From: Hyphomicrobiales bacterium
Lineage (GTDB): Bacteria; Pseudomonadota; Alphaproteobacteria; Rhizobiales; Xanthobacteraceae
DNA length: 17,843 nt
NCBI GenBank assembly: GCA_003164375.1
Contig: PLTE01000373.1
Span: 1-17,843 of the forward strand
Reading direction: 5' to 3'
Part shown: positions 6,286 to 13,202 of the stretch, in pieces
Layout: each line of letters starts with the position of its first letter
How positions within the stretch are numbered: position 1 is the stretch's first letter
The notes under the pieces: generated by a model
Databases searched by the model: none
Told to the model about the DNA's origin: nothing
What the model saw: the letters and a program-made list of their open reading frames with translations, nothing else
Position numbers and translations under genes: made by a program

Positions 6286-7551
6286 TCACAGCCAAGGCGG
6301 CAGCCGATCCAACGCAATCAACTCTTCGGCCGTGACGCGCGGCCGGATCAGTGCCCATTCGTCCTTGCGCACGAGCACTTCGGGGATCAGCGGGCGGCTG
6401 TTATAGGTGCCGGATTGGGTGGCGCCATAGGCGCCGGCCGTCATTACCGCCAGAAGGTCGCCCGCCTGCGGCGCGACCATGGAGCGATCGAGCGCAAGGA
6501 AGTCGCCGGATTCGCAGACCGGCCCGACCACGTCGGCGATAATTCGAGAGGCACCGACTTGCGCTTCGCGAACAGCGCGAATGTCGTGGTGCGCGTCGTA
6601 GAGCGTCGGGCGGATAAGGTCGTTCATGCCGGCATCGACGATGACGAAGGTCTTAGCCTCGCCGTGTTTCAAATAAAGCACGCGCGTTACCAGAATTCCG
6701 GCATTGCCGACGATGAGCCGGCCAGGCTCGAAGATAAGCTTGCAGCTAAGCTTTTGCGTCGCGCCCTTGACGATCGCCGCATAGGCGTCGGGATCGGGCG
6801 GTGGCTCGTTATCCTCGCGATAGGGAATGCCCAAGCCGCCGCCGAGATCGACGTGGCTGATGGTGTGGCCGTCGGCGCGCAGCAGGGTGACGAAGTCGGC
6901 GAGCAGCGCAAAGGCGTCGCCGAACGGATCGAGCTCGATGATCTGGCTGCCGATATGCATGTCGACGCCGATAATGCGCAGGCTTTTGAGCTCGGCGGCG
7001 CGCGCATAGACGTCGCGGGCGCGGCTGATCGGAATGCCGAATTTGTTCTCCGCCTTGCCGGTCGCGATCTTGGCATGGGTTTTCGGATCGACGTCCGGAT
7101 TGACGCGGATCGAAATGTCGGCGCGGCGGCCTTTGGCGGCGGCAATCGAAGCCAAGAGCGCCAGCTCCGGCTCGGATTCCACATTGACGCAGAGAATGCC
7201 CTCATCGACCGCGAGCGCCAGCTCGCGCGCGGTCTTGCCGACGCCGGAGAACATGATCTTCTCGGGCGGAATCCCCGCCGCGCGGGCGCGCAACAGCTCG
7301 CCCTCGGACACCACATCGGCGCCGGCGCCGAGCCGGGCCAGCGTCGCGATCACCGCCTGATTGGAATTCGCCTTCATGGCGTAGCAGACGAGCGCATCAA
7401 CATCGGCGAAGGCGCCGGCGAACACTTTATAGTGCCGCTCAATGGTGGCACTGGAATAGCAATAGAACGGCGTGCCGACGGCGTCCGCGAGCGTGACGAG
7501 ATTGACCGCTTCGGCATGAAGCACGCCGTCGCGATAGGCGAAGTGATGCAT
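6286..7551 (-). CDS. lysA: Diaminopimelate decarboxylase
   Basis: Catalyses the last step of lysine synthesis, decarboxylating meso-diaminopimelate with pyridoxal phosphate. At 421 residues it has normal length. The PLP lysine is Lys60 in CYAMKANSN. HIGSQI, the glycine loop DLGGGLGIPY, FEPGR, the substrate-site GPVCESGDF and the closing GAYGATQSGTYNSRP motif all appear in order. The ATG start gives MHHFAYRDGVLHAE, typical of rhizobial LysA. It lies 34 bases after the small lipoprotein gene and downstream of argH on the same strand, an arrangement consistent with an argH-lipoprotein-lysA operon. Its stop codon abuts that of the convergent hydratase gene. Confidence 0.97.
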   Translation of the reverse strand: MHHFAYRDGVLHAEAVNLVTLADAVGTPFYCYSSATIERHYKVFAGAFADVDALVCYAMKANSNQAVIATLARLGAGADVVSEGELLRARAAGIPPEKIMFSGVGKTARELALAVDEGILCVNVESEPELALLASIAAAKGRRADISIRVNPDVDPKTHAKIATGKAENKFGIPISRARDVYARAAELKSLRIIGVDMHIGSQIIELDPFGDAFALLADFVTLLRADGHTISHVDLGGGLGIPYREDNEPPPDPDAYAAIVKGATQKLSCKLIFEPGRLIVGNAGILVTRVLYLKHGEAKTFVIVDAGMNDLIRPTLYDAHHDIRAVREAQVGASRIIADVVGPVCESGDFLALDRSMVAPQAGDLLAVMTAGAYGATQSGTYNSRPLIPEVLVRKDEWALIRPRVTAEELIALDRLPPWL

Positions 7552-7585
7552 GGGAAGAGTCTTTAGCGCGAGATTTTAGAAATCG

Positions 7586-7936
7586 CTATTGCAGCAGCGG
7601 ATCGAGAATGAATGGCCTTTTCGGACCCGTAGACGCCACCGGATTGCCTTGCGAATCGAAGCCGGTTCTCATGGCATTTTCCTGCTCCCGGCCGGGAGCG
7701 GGAGCCGCCGAACTCGATTGCGCGCTCGGCGCCGCTATCGCCGGACCCGGCGGCAATTCGAGCGGTCCGGCCCGCCCGCAGGCCGACAGGCTCAGCGCGG
7801 CCATGAATGTCGCAGCGAGCGCGAGACGACGACCATATCCGCTCGTCCCCGCGTAGGCGGGGACCCAGCGCCGGATTCCCGCTGTCGCGGGAATCCGCGG
7901 AATTTCTAATCGGACCCCGGCCAAAACACGCTCCAC
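7586..7936 (-). CDS. LptM-like small lipoprotein with a palindromic repeat in its N-terminal region
   Basis: A small lipoprotein. The lipobox LSAC is followed by GRAGPLELPPGP, matching the CG..GPL..PP signature of LptM/YifL proteins, which help LptD mature in the outer membrane. A basic-hydrophobic signal (GRRLALAATFMAALSLSAC) precedes it, but there is no start codon between that signal and a double-hairpin repeat at 7845-7896. The frame stays open through the repeat, encoding IPRIPATAGIRRWVPAYAG, back to a GTG at 7934-7936 or a TTG at 7922-7924; the TTG has a GGAG six bases upstream. The internal ATG at 7804 would leave only eight residues before the lipid cysteine. So either the repeat is translated as a long n-region or export is impaired. 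It sits between argH and lysA. Confidence 0.75.
   Translation of the reverse strand: MERVLAGVRLEIPRIPATAGIRRWVPAYAGTSGYGRRLALAATFMAALSLSACGRAGPLELPPGPAIAAPSAQSSSAAPAPGREQENAMRTGFDSQGNPVASTGPKRPFILDPLLQ
7845..7896. repeat. Double-hairpin palindromic element inside the lipoprotein gene
   Basis: Two perfect stem-loops. GTCCCCGC-GTAG-GCGGGGAC (7845-7864) and an arm pair GGATTCCCGC/GCGGGAATCC with a four-base loop (7873-7896) are separated by eight bases. This 'GGATTCCCGC...GCGGGAAT' type is widespread as an intergenic repeat in alpha- and other proteobacteria, and here lies inside an open coding frame. Confidence 0.88.
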
Positions 7937-8012
7937 AAAGGCTTTTTCGCGGACACCTTAACACACCGCAGCGCCACGGCGACATTGTGTCGGTAACGTC
8001 TTGCCAGCGGGT

Positions 8013-9401
8013 TTACGTCTTCTTTTTCAGCCGTTTGAGCCAGGCTTTGGCCTGCGTCCTGACGTTGTTCGGCGCCGTACCGCCGTACGCTGCGCGGCTT
8101 TTCACCGAATTGCCGACCGACAGCACCGAAAACACCGCTTTGGTGATGCGTGGCTCAACCGCCTGCATGGCTTCGATTGGCAGCTTGTCGAGCGCCAAGC
8201 CGGCCTCTGCCGCCGCGGCGACGATCCTCCCGGTGACATGATGGGCCTGGCGGAACGGCAGCTTGAGCGTGCGAACGAGCCAGTCGGCGAGATCGGTCGC
8301 GGTGGAATAGCCTTCGCCTGCCGCCGCTTTCATCCGCGCCACGTCCGGCTCGATATCCCCGACCATGCCGGTCATGGCCTTGAGCGACAAGGCGAGCGCG
8401 CCGATCGCGTCGATGGCGCCTTCCTTGTCCTCCTGCAGGTCCTTTTGATAGGCCAGCGGCAAGCCCTTGATCACCACCAAGAGCCCGGTCAGCGCGCCGA
8501 CGATGCGGCCGGTTTTGGCGCGAACCAGTTCGGCGGCGTCCGGATTGCGCTTCTGCGGCATCATCGAGGAGCCGGTGGTGAATTTGTCCGATAACCGGAC
8601 CAGACCCGTAAGCGGCGACGACCAGATCACGATCTCCTCGGCGAAGCGCGACAGATGCACCGCCGTGATCGCGCAAGCCGACAGCGTCTCCAGGACGAAA
8701 TCGCGGTCGGCAACGGCGTCGAGCGAATTCGCCATCGGCCGCGCGAAACCAAGCGCCTTGGCCGTCATGCCGCGGTCGATCGGAAAAGAGGTCCCGGCGA
8801 GCGCGCCGGAGCCGAGCGGGCTTTCGTTAAGCCGCGCCCGCGCATCGGCGAAGCGGCCGCGGTCGCGTGCCGCCATCTCGACATAGGCCAACAAATGATG
8901 GCCGAAGGTCACCGGTTGCGCGGGTTGCAGATGGGTGAAACCCGGCATCACCGTGGCCGCATTCTCGAGCGCCTTCTCGGCCAACGCGCGCTGATAAGCG
9001 GCAAGCGCCGCGTCGATCTCGTCGATCGCATCGCGCACCCAGAGCCGGAAATCGGTCGCGACCTGATCGTTGCGCGAACGCGCGGTATGCAGCCGGCCGG
9101 CCGCCGGCCCGACCAGCGCGGCGAGCCTGCTCTCCACGTTCATATGGATATCTTCGAGCGCGCGCTTGAAAGAGAACTTACCGGCCTCGATCTCTGACAG
9201 GATCGTGTCTAGACCGTGAGCAATCTTCTTTCCATCTTGCGCCGTGATGATGCCTTTTTTGGCGAGCATCGCCGCATGCGCCTTGCTGGCGGCGATGTCC
9301 TGCCGGTAGAGGTGACGGTCGAAGTGGATCGAGGCGTTGATATCCTCCATGATCGGGTCGGGTCCCGAACCGAAGCGTCCGCCCCACATCTTGTTGCTCA
9401 T
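8013..9401 (-). CDS. argH: Argininosuccinate lyase
   Basis: Splits argininosuccinate into arginine and fumarate, the last step of arginine synthesis. The 462 residues match the usual length. MSNKMWGGRFGSGPD at the start, the LHTARSRNDQVATD block near residue 105, MPGFTHLQPAQPVTFGHH with the catalytic histidine region, and the fumarate-lyase signature GSSMMPQKRNPD near residue 280 are all present. The ATG at 9401 gives the canonical N-terminus. It is divergent from tlpA across 62 bases and is followed on the same strand by the lipoprotein gene and lysA. Confidence 0.97.
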   Translation of the reverse strand: MSNKMWGGRFGSGPDPIMEDINASIHFDRHLYRQDIAASKAHAAMLAKKGIITAQDGKKIAHGLDTILSEIEAGKFSFKRALEDIHMNVESRLAALVGPAAGRLHTARSRNDQVATDFRLWVRDAIDEIDAALAAYQRALAEKALENAATVMPGFTHLQPAQPVTFGHHLLAYVEMAARDRGRFADARARLNESPLGSGALAGTSFPIDRGMTAKALGFARPMANSLDAVADRDFVLETLSACAITAVHLSRFAEEIVIWSSPLTGLVRLSDKFTTGSSMMPQKRNPDAAELVRAKTGRIVGALTGLLVVIKGLPLAYQKDLQEDKEGAIDAIGALALSLKAMTGMVGDIEPDVARMKAAAGEGYSTATDLADWLVRTLKLPFRQAHHVTGRIVAAAAEAGLALDKLPIEAMQAVEPRITKAVFSVLSVGNSVKSRAAYGGTAPNNVRTQAKAWLKRLKKKT

Positions 9402-9436
9402 GACAGTATTCTCGTGAAGGCTGCGCTGATGTTCTT

Positions 9437-9448
9437 TCGCAATTGCGA
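9437..9448. promoter_or_regulatory. Perfect 12-bp palindrome between argH and tlpA
   Basis: TCGCAATTGCGA is its own reverse complement. It lies in the 62-base divergent spacer, 15 bases before the tlpA start. It may be a regulator site, but it could also be chance. Confidence 0.3.
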
Positions 9449-9463
9449 GCTAAGTTTCCTTAA

Positions 9464-10129
9464 ATGAACCGGCAATCCGTCTCGTCGCTCAACAAAATTG
9501 GCCGCATGCGCCTTGTTTCGGTGGCGGCGGCTGCCGCGGTCCTGCTCGTCCTGGCCGGGGTATACGGGATTGGGCGGCTCCGAAGCAATCCGGCCGATGC
9601 CGCCTGCCGGCCGGCGGTTGATACCGCGAGCCGAATCGCGCCGCTGGTCCACGGTGAAGTCGCGGCCCTTGCCATGGCGCAAAGGCCGTTCCGTGTGCCC
9701 GAACTCGCCTTCAAGGACGCCCAAGGCCGCGACAAGACGCTGGCCGACTGGCGCGGCCGCGCCGTCCTCCTCAATCTCTGGGCGACCTGGTGCGTACCGT
9801 GCCGCCGCGAAATGCCGGCGCTCGATGCGCTTGAGGACAAACTCGGAGGTGCGAATTTCGAGGTGGTCGCCGTCAATATCGACACCCGCAATCCGGACAA
9901 GCCGCTCGCCTTCCTCAAAGAGGCCGGGGTGAGCCACCTCGCTTATTATACCGATCAAAGCGCGCGGGTGTTCGAGGACCTGAAAACCGCGGGCCTTGCC
10001 TTCGGCATGCCGACGACCGTCATCATCGACCGCTCAGGCTGCGAGATCGGCGCCATGGCCGGCCCCGCCGAATGGGCGAGCGGCGACGGCGTCAAGCTCG
10101 TGGGCGCGGCGATCGGCGGCTCGAATTGA
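9464..10129 (+). CDS. tlpA: Membrane-anchored periplasmic thiol:disulfide reductase TlpA
   Basis: A thioredoxin-fold protein of 221 residues, the length of Bradyrhizobium TlpA. A single N-terminal membrane anchor (residues 15-36, RMRLVSVAAAAAVLLVLAGVYG) places the domain in the periplasm. The active site is WATWCVPC with Cys110 and Cys113. FEVVAVNIDTR, the cis-proline GMPTT and GPAEWAS follow. The extra cysteine pair (Cys48 in AACRPA and Cys in SGCEIG) is also like TlpA. The family reduces the copper chaperone ScoI and the CuA site of cytochrome oxidase during its assembly. The start has no clear ribosome binding site; an ATG at 9506 is an alternative that would keep the anchor. It is transcribed away from argH. 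Confidence 0.92.
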   Translation: MNRQSVSSLNKIGRMRLVSVAAAAAVLLVLAGVYGIGRLRSNPADAACRPAVDTASRIAPLVHGEVAALAMAQRPFRVPELAFKDAQGRDKTLADWRGRAVLLNLWATWCVPCRREMPALDALEDKLGGANFEVVAVNIDTRNPDKPLAFLKEAGVSHLAYYTDQSARVFEDLKTAGLAFGMPTTVIIDRSGCEIGAMAGPAEWASGDGVKLVGAAIGGSN

Positions 10130-10146
10130 CCGCAGCAAAGTCTTTC

Positions 10147-10245
10147 GTCATTCCGGGGCCGCGCGAAGCGAGGAGCCCGGAATCCATAACCACCGTCAGC
10201 GATTATGGATTCCGGACTTGCCACTTCGCGGCAATCCGGAATGAC
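10147..10245. repeat. Palindromic intergenic repeat after tlpA
   Basis: GTCATTCCGG at the left end matches CCGGAATGAC at the right end as a reverse complement, with an inner CCGGAATCCATA/TATGGATTCCGG pair. The unit is about 99 bases. It resembles the 'TCATTCCGGG...CCGGAATGA' repeats common in Bradyrhizobium-type genomes. It starts 17 bases after the tlpA stop and ends 8 bases before the MFS gene start. Confidence 0.87.
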
Positions 10246-10253
10246 AGTGCACC

Positions 10254-11450
10254 ATGACACGTTCCAGCCGCCGCGATCTCCTCATCATTCTCATTCTCGG
10301 CGCGCTCTCCACCGTGAGCCCGTTTTCCATCGACATGTATCTGCCGGCGTTTCCGCAGATCGCGCGCGATCTCGGCACCACGCCTGCGGAGATTTCGCTC
10401 TCGGTATCGGGTTATTTCGTCGGATTGGCCGTCGGGCAACTTTTCTACGGCCCGCTGCTCGATCGCTTCGGCCGCAAAAAGCCGCTGTACGGAGGTTTAA
10501 GCCTGTTCGTCGTGGCCTCGCTCGGCTGCCTGACGGCGCGCTCGCCCGGTCTGTTCATCGCCTTCCGCCTGCTGCAGGCCATGGGCGGCTGCGTGGCGCA
10601 GGTCGGCGCCGTCACCATGGTGCGGGATTTTTTCCCGGTCGAGGAAAGCGCCAAAATTCTCTCGTTGTTGTTTTTGGTGCTCAGCGTCTCGCCGCTGTTC
10701 GCGCCATCAATCGGGGGTTTTGTCGCCACAACGGCGGGCTGGCCGTGGATTTTTGTCATTCTCGCCGGCTTCGCCGTGATCGTGATGGCGCTGATCGCGG
10801 TGTTGCTTCCCGAAGGCCGCCAGCCGGACCCGGATATTTCACTACGCCCCAGCGCCATTATGCGCGGATTTGTGAACGTCATCGCCCATCCGCAATTTTA
10901 TACCTATGCGATCGGCGGCGCGTTCTCGTTTTCCGGGCTGTTCGTCTACGTGACCGGCTCGCCGATCATTTTTATCGACACCTTTCATGTCGATCCGTGG
11001 ATCTATGGGCTGATTTTTGCGGCCCTGGGCTGCAGCTTCATCGGCGGCAGCCAATTGAACCATTGGCTGTCGCGGCGGTACCACAGCCGGCAGATTTTCC
11101 GCGCCGCGCTGATCTGCCAGAATATCGTCGTGTTCGCCATATTCGCGGGCACGGCGTTCGGCTGGTACGGCCTGGTGGCGAATATTTTCTTGCTGATGGT
11201 CTATTTGCCGTTCTGCGGCGTCGCGTTTCCCAATGCCGCGGCCATCGCGCTCGCGCCATTCACCAAGAACGTCGGCAGCGCGGCGGCCTTGCTCGGTTTC
11301 ATGCAAATGGGAATCGGCGCTTTCGCCTCCACTGGGGTAGGCTTTTTGCATTCGTCGGATAGTCTGCCGATCTTCGCCGTGATGAGCGCCACCGCCGTCA
11401 TCGGTCTCGGTATCCTGCTCGTCAATCAAAACCGAGTGCGGAACGCGTAG
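10254..11450 (+). CDS. Bcr/CflA-family multidrug MFS exporter
   Basis: An inner-membrane proton-coupled exporter of 398 residues with about 12 membrane segments. The N-terminus (LGALSTVSPFSIDMYLPAFP) is highly typical of the Bcr/CflA drug-resistance group. The loop between segments 2 and 3 holds the MFS motif A (GPLLDRFGRKKPL), and the fourth segment has the RLLQAMGGCV...AVTMVRDFF stretch of this family. Substrates in relatives include bicyclomycin and chloramphenicol-type drugs; the actual substrate is not predictable. The ATG is 8 bases behind a palindromic repeat, and the nearest purine-rich stretch (GGAATGA) is the end of the repeat itself, so the native leader has probably been replaced. 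It is convergent with the RMD1-family gene, 9 bases away. Confidence 0.93.
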   Translation: MTRSSRRDLLIILILGALSTVSPFSIDMYLPAFPQIARDLGTTPAEISLSVSGYFVGLAVGQLFYGPLLDRFGRKKPLYGGLSLFVVASLGCLTARSPGLFIAFRLLQAMGGCVAQVGAVTMVRDFFPVEESAKILSLLFLVLSVSPLFAPSIGGFVATTAGWPWIFVILAGFAVIVMALIAVLLPEGRQPDPDISLRPSAIMRGFVNVIAHPQFYTYAIGGAFSFSGLFVYVTGSPIIFIDTFHVDPWIYGLIFAALGCSFIGGSQLNHWLSRRYHSRQIFRAALICQNIVVFAIFAGTAFGWYGLVANIFLLMVYLPFCGVAFPNAAAIALAPFTKNVGSAAALLGFMQMGIGAFASTGVGFLHSSDSLPIFAVMSATAVIGLGILLVNQNRVRNA

Positions 11451-11459
11451 CTTCCGGCA

Positions 11460-12257
11460 TCAGCGAACCAGCAGCTGAAATCCCGCGATGACGATTTCAA
11501 CGGCGATCAGCACGACGATGATCAGCTCGAGCCGCAGCGAGCGCTCGGTGTCGATGATGTCGGCGAACGCCTTGGCGGAATCGGAGATCACGGTGAGCTT
11601 GCGGGTCAAGACGTCGGCGCGCTCCTTCAATTCGTATTCGTCTTCGAGCCGCGCGTAGAGGCGCTCCAGATCGGGCCGCTCCCACAGCACATCGGGCTTT
11701 TCCGCCACCGCGACGAGACCGGAGACGCGGTGCTGCACGAGGAGCGCGTTGCCGATGTGCTTGAGGATCGCGCGACGGCCGCCGGGGGTGCGGCCACGGT
11801 CCGCGAGCTCCTGGGCGATCGGTTGAATCACGTCGAAAACGGTCGCCACGTTCTTTTCGTCGTGCGCCAGCACCACGCTGGTGGCGAGCGCATCCGCGAT
11901 CAAGAGTGTGTGTTCGATGGTCAGTGCCTTCACCACAATAGCGCCCGGCGCGATCTGGTCGTCCTTGTCCGGGGCGATCTCGATTTGAACGGATTCTTCC
12001 TCGCGCGGCTGGATCGGGCCTTTGATGCGACCGTTCAAGCGGCGGATGACTTCGTCCTCTTCGAGCGGCGACATACCGACCATGACCGCCACGCCATAGC
12101 GGAATAACGCAACAATCCCTTTCGCGCCGGCGCGGAACGCCAACGGCAAGGTCGACAATACGTCGTTGCGCTCCAAACCCGCGGTATCGATGCGGTCGCC
12201 AAGCAGGAGCGCCCTGACGGTAATGCGACGCTCGTGCGTAACCGGAAAATCGTTCAT
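11460..12257 (-). CDS. RMD1/YagE (DUF155) family membrane protein
   Basis: A 265-residue protein of the RMD1/DUF155 family, known from yeast mitochondria (Rmd1, Rmd8, RMND1) and from many bacteria. The core contains FRYGVAVMVGMSPLEEDEVI near residues 50-72, a long charged middle with DALATSVVLAHDEKNV, then a helical LERLYARLEDEYELKERADVLTRKL coiled-coil-like segment. One membrane helix close to the C-terminus (ELIIVVLIAVEIVIAGFQLLV) anchors the protein by its tail. The human relative supports mitochondrial translation; the bacterial role is unknown. The ATG at 12257 (MNDFPVTHERRITVRALLLG) is preferred since GAG lies a few bases upstream; a longer frame to 12338 adds 27 residues that run toward the divergent promoter. 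Confidence 0.88.
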   Translation of the reverse strand: MNDFPVTHERRITVRALLLGDRIDTAGLERNDVLSTLPLAFRAGAKGIVALFRYGVAVMVGMSPLEEDEVIRRLNGRIKGPIQPREEESVQIEIAPDKDDQIAPGAIVVKALTIEHTLLIADALATSVVLAHDEKNVATVFDVIQPIAQELADRGRTPGGRRAILKHIGNALLVQHRVSGLVAVAEKPDVLWERPDLERLYARLEDEYELKERADVLTRKLTVISDSAKAFADIIDTERSLRLELIIVVLIAVEIVIAGFQLLVR

Positions 12258-12356
12258 AAAAATCTCGTGTTTGACGTAACTTAAGTGGCGTCGCGGCAAC
12301 TTTGAAGGCGAGCGGTCGGATAAAGCCGGCGCGACCATGCCTCAATACAGAGCCCG

Positions 12357-12384
12357 TTGACAGCACCACCGGCGGCTCTATACT
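12357..12384 (+). promoter_or_regulatory. Sigma70-type promoter of the ArsR cluster
   Basis: TTGACA (12357-12362), 16-base spacer, TATACT (12379-12384). The predicted transcription start at about 12391 lies at the regulator's ATG (12392), so the first message would be leaderless or nearly so. Confidence 0.8.
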
Positions 12385-12400
12385 TATCCAGATGGTTAAG
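12383..12400. promoter_or_regulatory. Candidate ArsR operator over the start codon
   Basis: CTTATCCAGATGGTTAAG is an imperfect dyad, CTTAnCCAnnTGGnTAAG, with seven matched pairs and one mismatch. It overlaps the end of the -10 box, the predicted transcription start and the ATG of the regulator, an ideal place for autorepression. Confidence 0.5.
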
Positions 12401-12847
12401 CATTCCAGCTCTGCCCTCGATCGCACTTTCTCAGCGCTTGCCGATCCGACGCGGCGCGCGCTGGTGATGCGGCTCGCCGACGAACCCGGCCTGTCGGTGA
12501 GCGAACTTGCCGCGCCGTTTTCGGTGTCGCTGCCGGCCATCATGAAGCATCTCGACGTGTTGTCCGACGCCGGCCTCGTGGCGCGCAACAAAACCGGACG
12601 CACCGTCGCCTGCCGGCTCGACGCCGAACCGATGCGGGACGCGTTCGAGTGGCTCAACGCTTACGAAAAATTCTGGTCGGGGCGGTTGTCGAGCCTTGCC
12701 GCGTTTTTGGAGGAAGAAGAATCTCTTTTACAGAAGGAAAGATCATGGTCACCCAGACAGCCACCAAGCCCAGCCTCACCCTCAAGCGCCGGTTCAAAGC
12801 GCCGCCGGACAAAGTCTTCGCGGCGTGGATCGATCCGGAAAAAGTAA
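12392..12847 (+). CDS. ArsR/SmtB-type winged-helix transcriptional regulator
   Basis: A small DNA-binding repressor-type protein. The ArsR domain covers roughly residues 8-100: FSALADPTRRALVMRLADE, then the helix-turn-helix LSVSELAAPFSVSLPAIMKHLDVLSDAGLV, then the wing RNKTGRTVACRLD. The usual metal-binding ELCVCDL motif is absent, so it is not an arsenic- or zinc-type sensor; it fits the group that sits next to SRPBCC genes. Normal relatives end near 105-115 residues. Here the frame has no stop at the expected place and runs about 34 residues into the next gene in another frame, giving a Ser/Pro/Lys/Arg-rich tail (SPRQPPSPASPSSAGSKRRR and onward). The ATG at 12392 lies at the predicted transcription start. 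It probably controls the downstream genes and itself. Confidence 0.9.
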   Translation: MVKHSSSALDRTFSALADPTRRALVMRLADEPGLSVSELAAPFSVSLPAIMKHLDVLSDAGLVARNKTGRTVACRLDAEPMRDAFEWLNAYEKFWSGRLSSLAAFLEEEESLLQKERSWSPRQPPSPASPSSAGSKRRRTKSSRRGSIRKK

Positions 12848-13185
12848 AGCGCTGGATGGGCCCTGGCGAGATCAAGGCGTTGCATGCCGAATGCGACGCA
12901 CGGGTCGGCGGCCGCTATCGCTGGGTGATGCAAACGCCGAGCGGCGAGGAACACGATGTCAGCGGCGTCCTTCGCGAAATCGTTCCGAACGAGAAGCTGG
13001 TGTTCACCTGGGCCTGGAAGTCCACGCCGGAGCGCGAATCGCTGGTGACGGTCCTGCTCAAGCCCGACGGCGACGGTACTTTGCTTACGCTGACGCACGA
13101 GCAATTCTTCGACGAAGACGCGCGTGACCGGCATCAGGGCGGCTGGAATGGCGCGCTCGACAAGATGGACAAATTGTTCGCGTAA
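12745..13185 (+). CDS. SRPBCC (AHSA1/START-like) domain protein
   Basis: A 146-residue cytosolic protein of the SRPBCC fold, which forms a hydrophobic ligand pocket. The start TLKRRFKAPPDKVFAAWIDPEKVKRWMGP and the GGRYRWVM, SGVLREIVPNEKLVFTWAW and GGWNGALDKMDKLF segments are standard for the AHSA1-like group often paired with ArsR regulators. The ATG has a strong ribosome binding site (AAGGA six to eight bases upstream). It overlaps the ArsR frame by 103 bases. The natural ligand is unknown. It is 17 bases upstream of the VOC gene. Confidence 0.93.
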   Translation: MVTQTATKPSLTLKRRFKAPPDKVFAAWIDPEKVKRWMGPGEIKALHAECDARVGGRYRWVMQTPSGEEHDVSGVLREIVPNEKLVFTWAWKSTPERESLVTVLLKPDGDGTLLTLTHEQFFDEDARDRHQGGWNGALDKMDKLFA

Positions 13186-13202
13186 AATGCGAGGAGCAAA
13201 TT

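Noticed and set aside
6415..7566. 383-codon plus-strand frame
   Set aside because: It is the antisense shadow of lysA, which has all its active-site motifs on the minus strand.
7845..10245. Palindromic repeats read as CRISPR or transposon ends
   Set aside because: The units are unlike each other, not regularly spaced, and no cas or transposase gene is nearby; they fit dispersed intergenic palindromes.
10205..11362. 385-codon plus-strand frame overlapping the MFS gene
   Set aside because: Arg/His-rich translation in the wrong frame, beginning inside a palindromic repeat; the membrane-segment pattern belongs to the 10254 frame.
12258..12310. Possible promoter for the RMD1-family gene (TTCAAA-17-TAAGTT)
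   Set aside because: Only 4 and 3 of 6 consensus matches; not enough to call.
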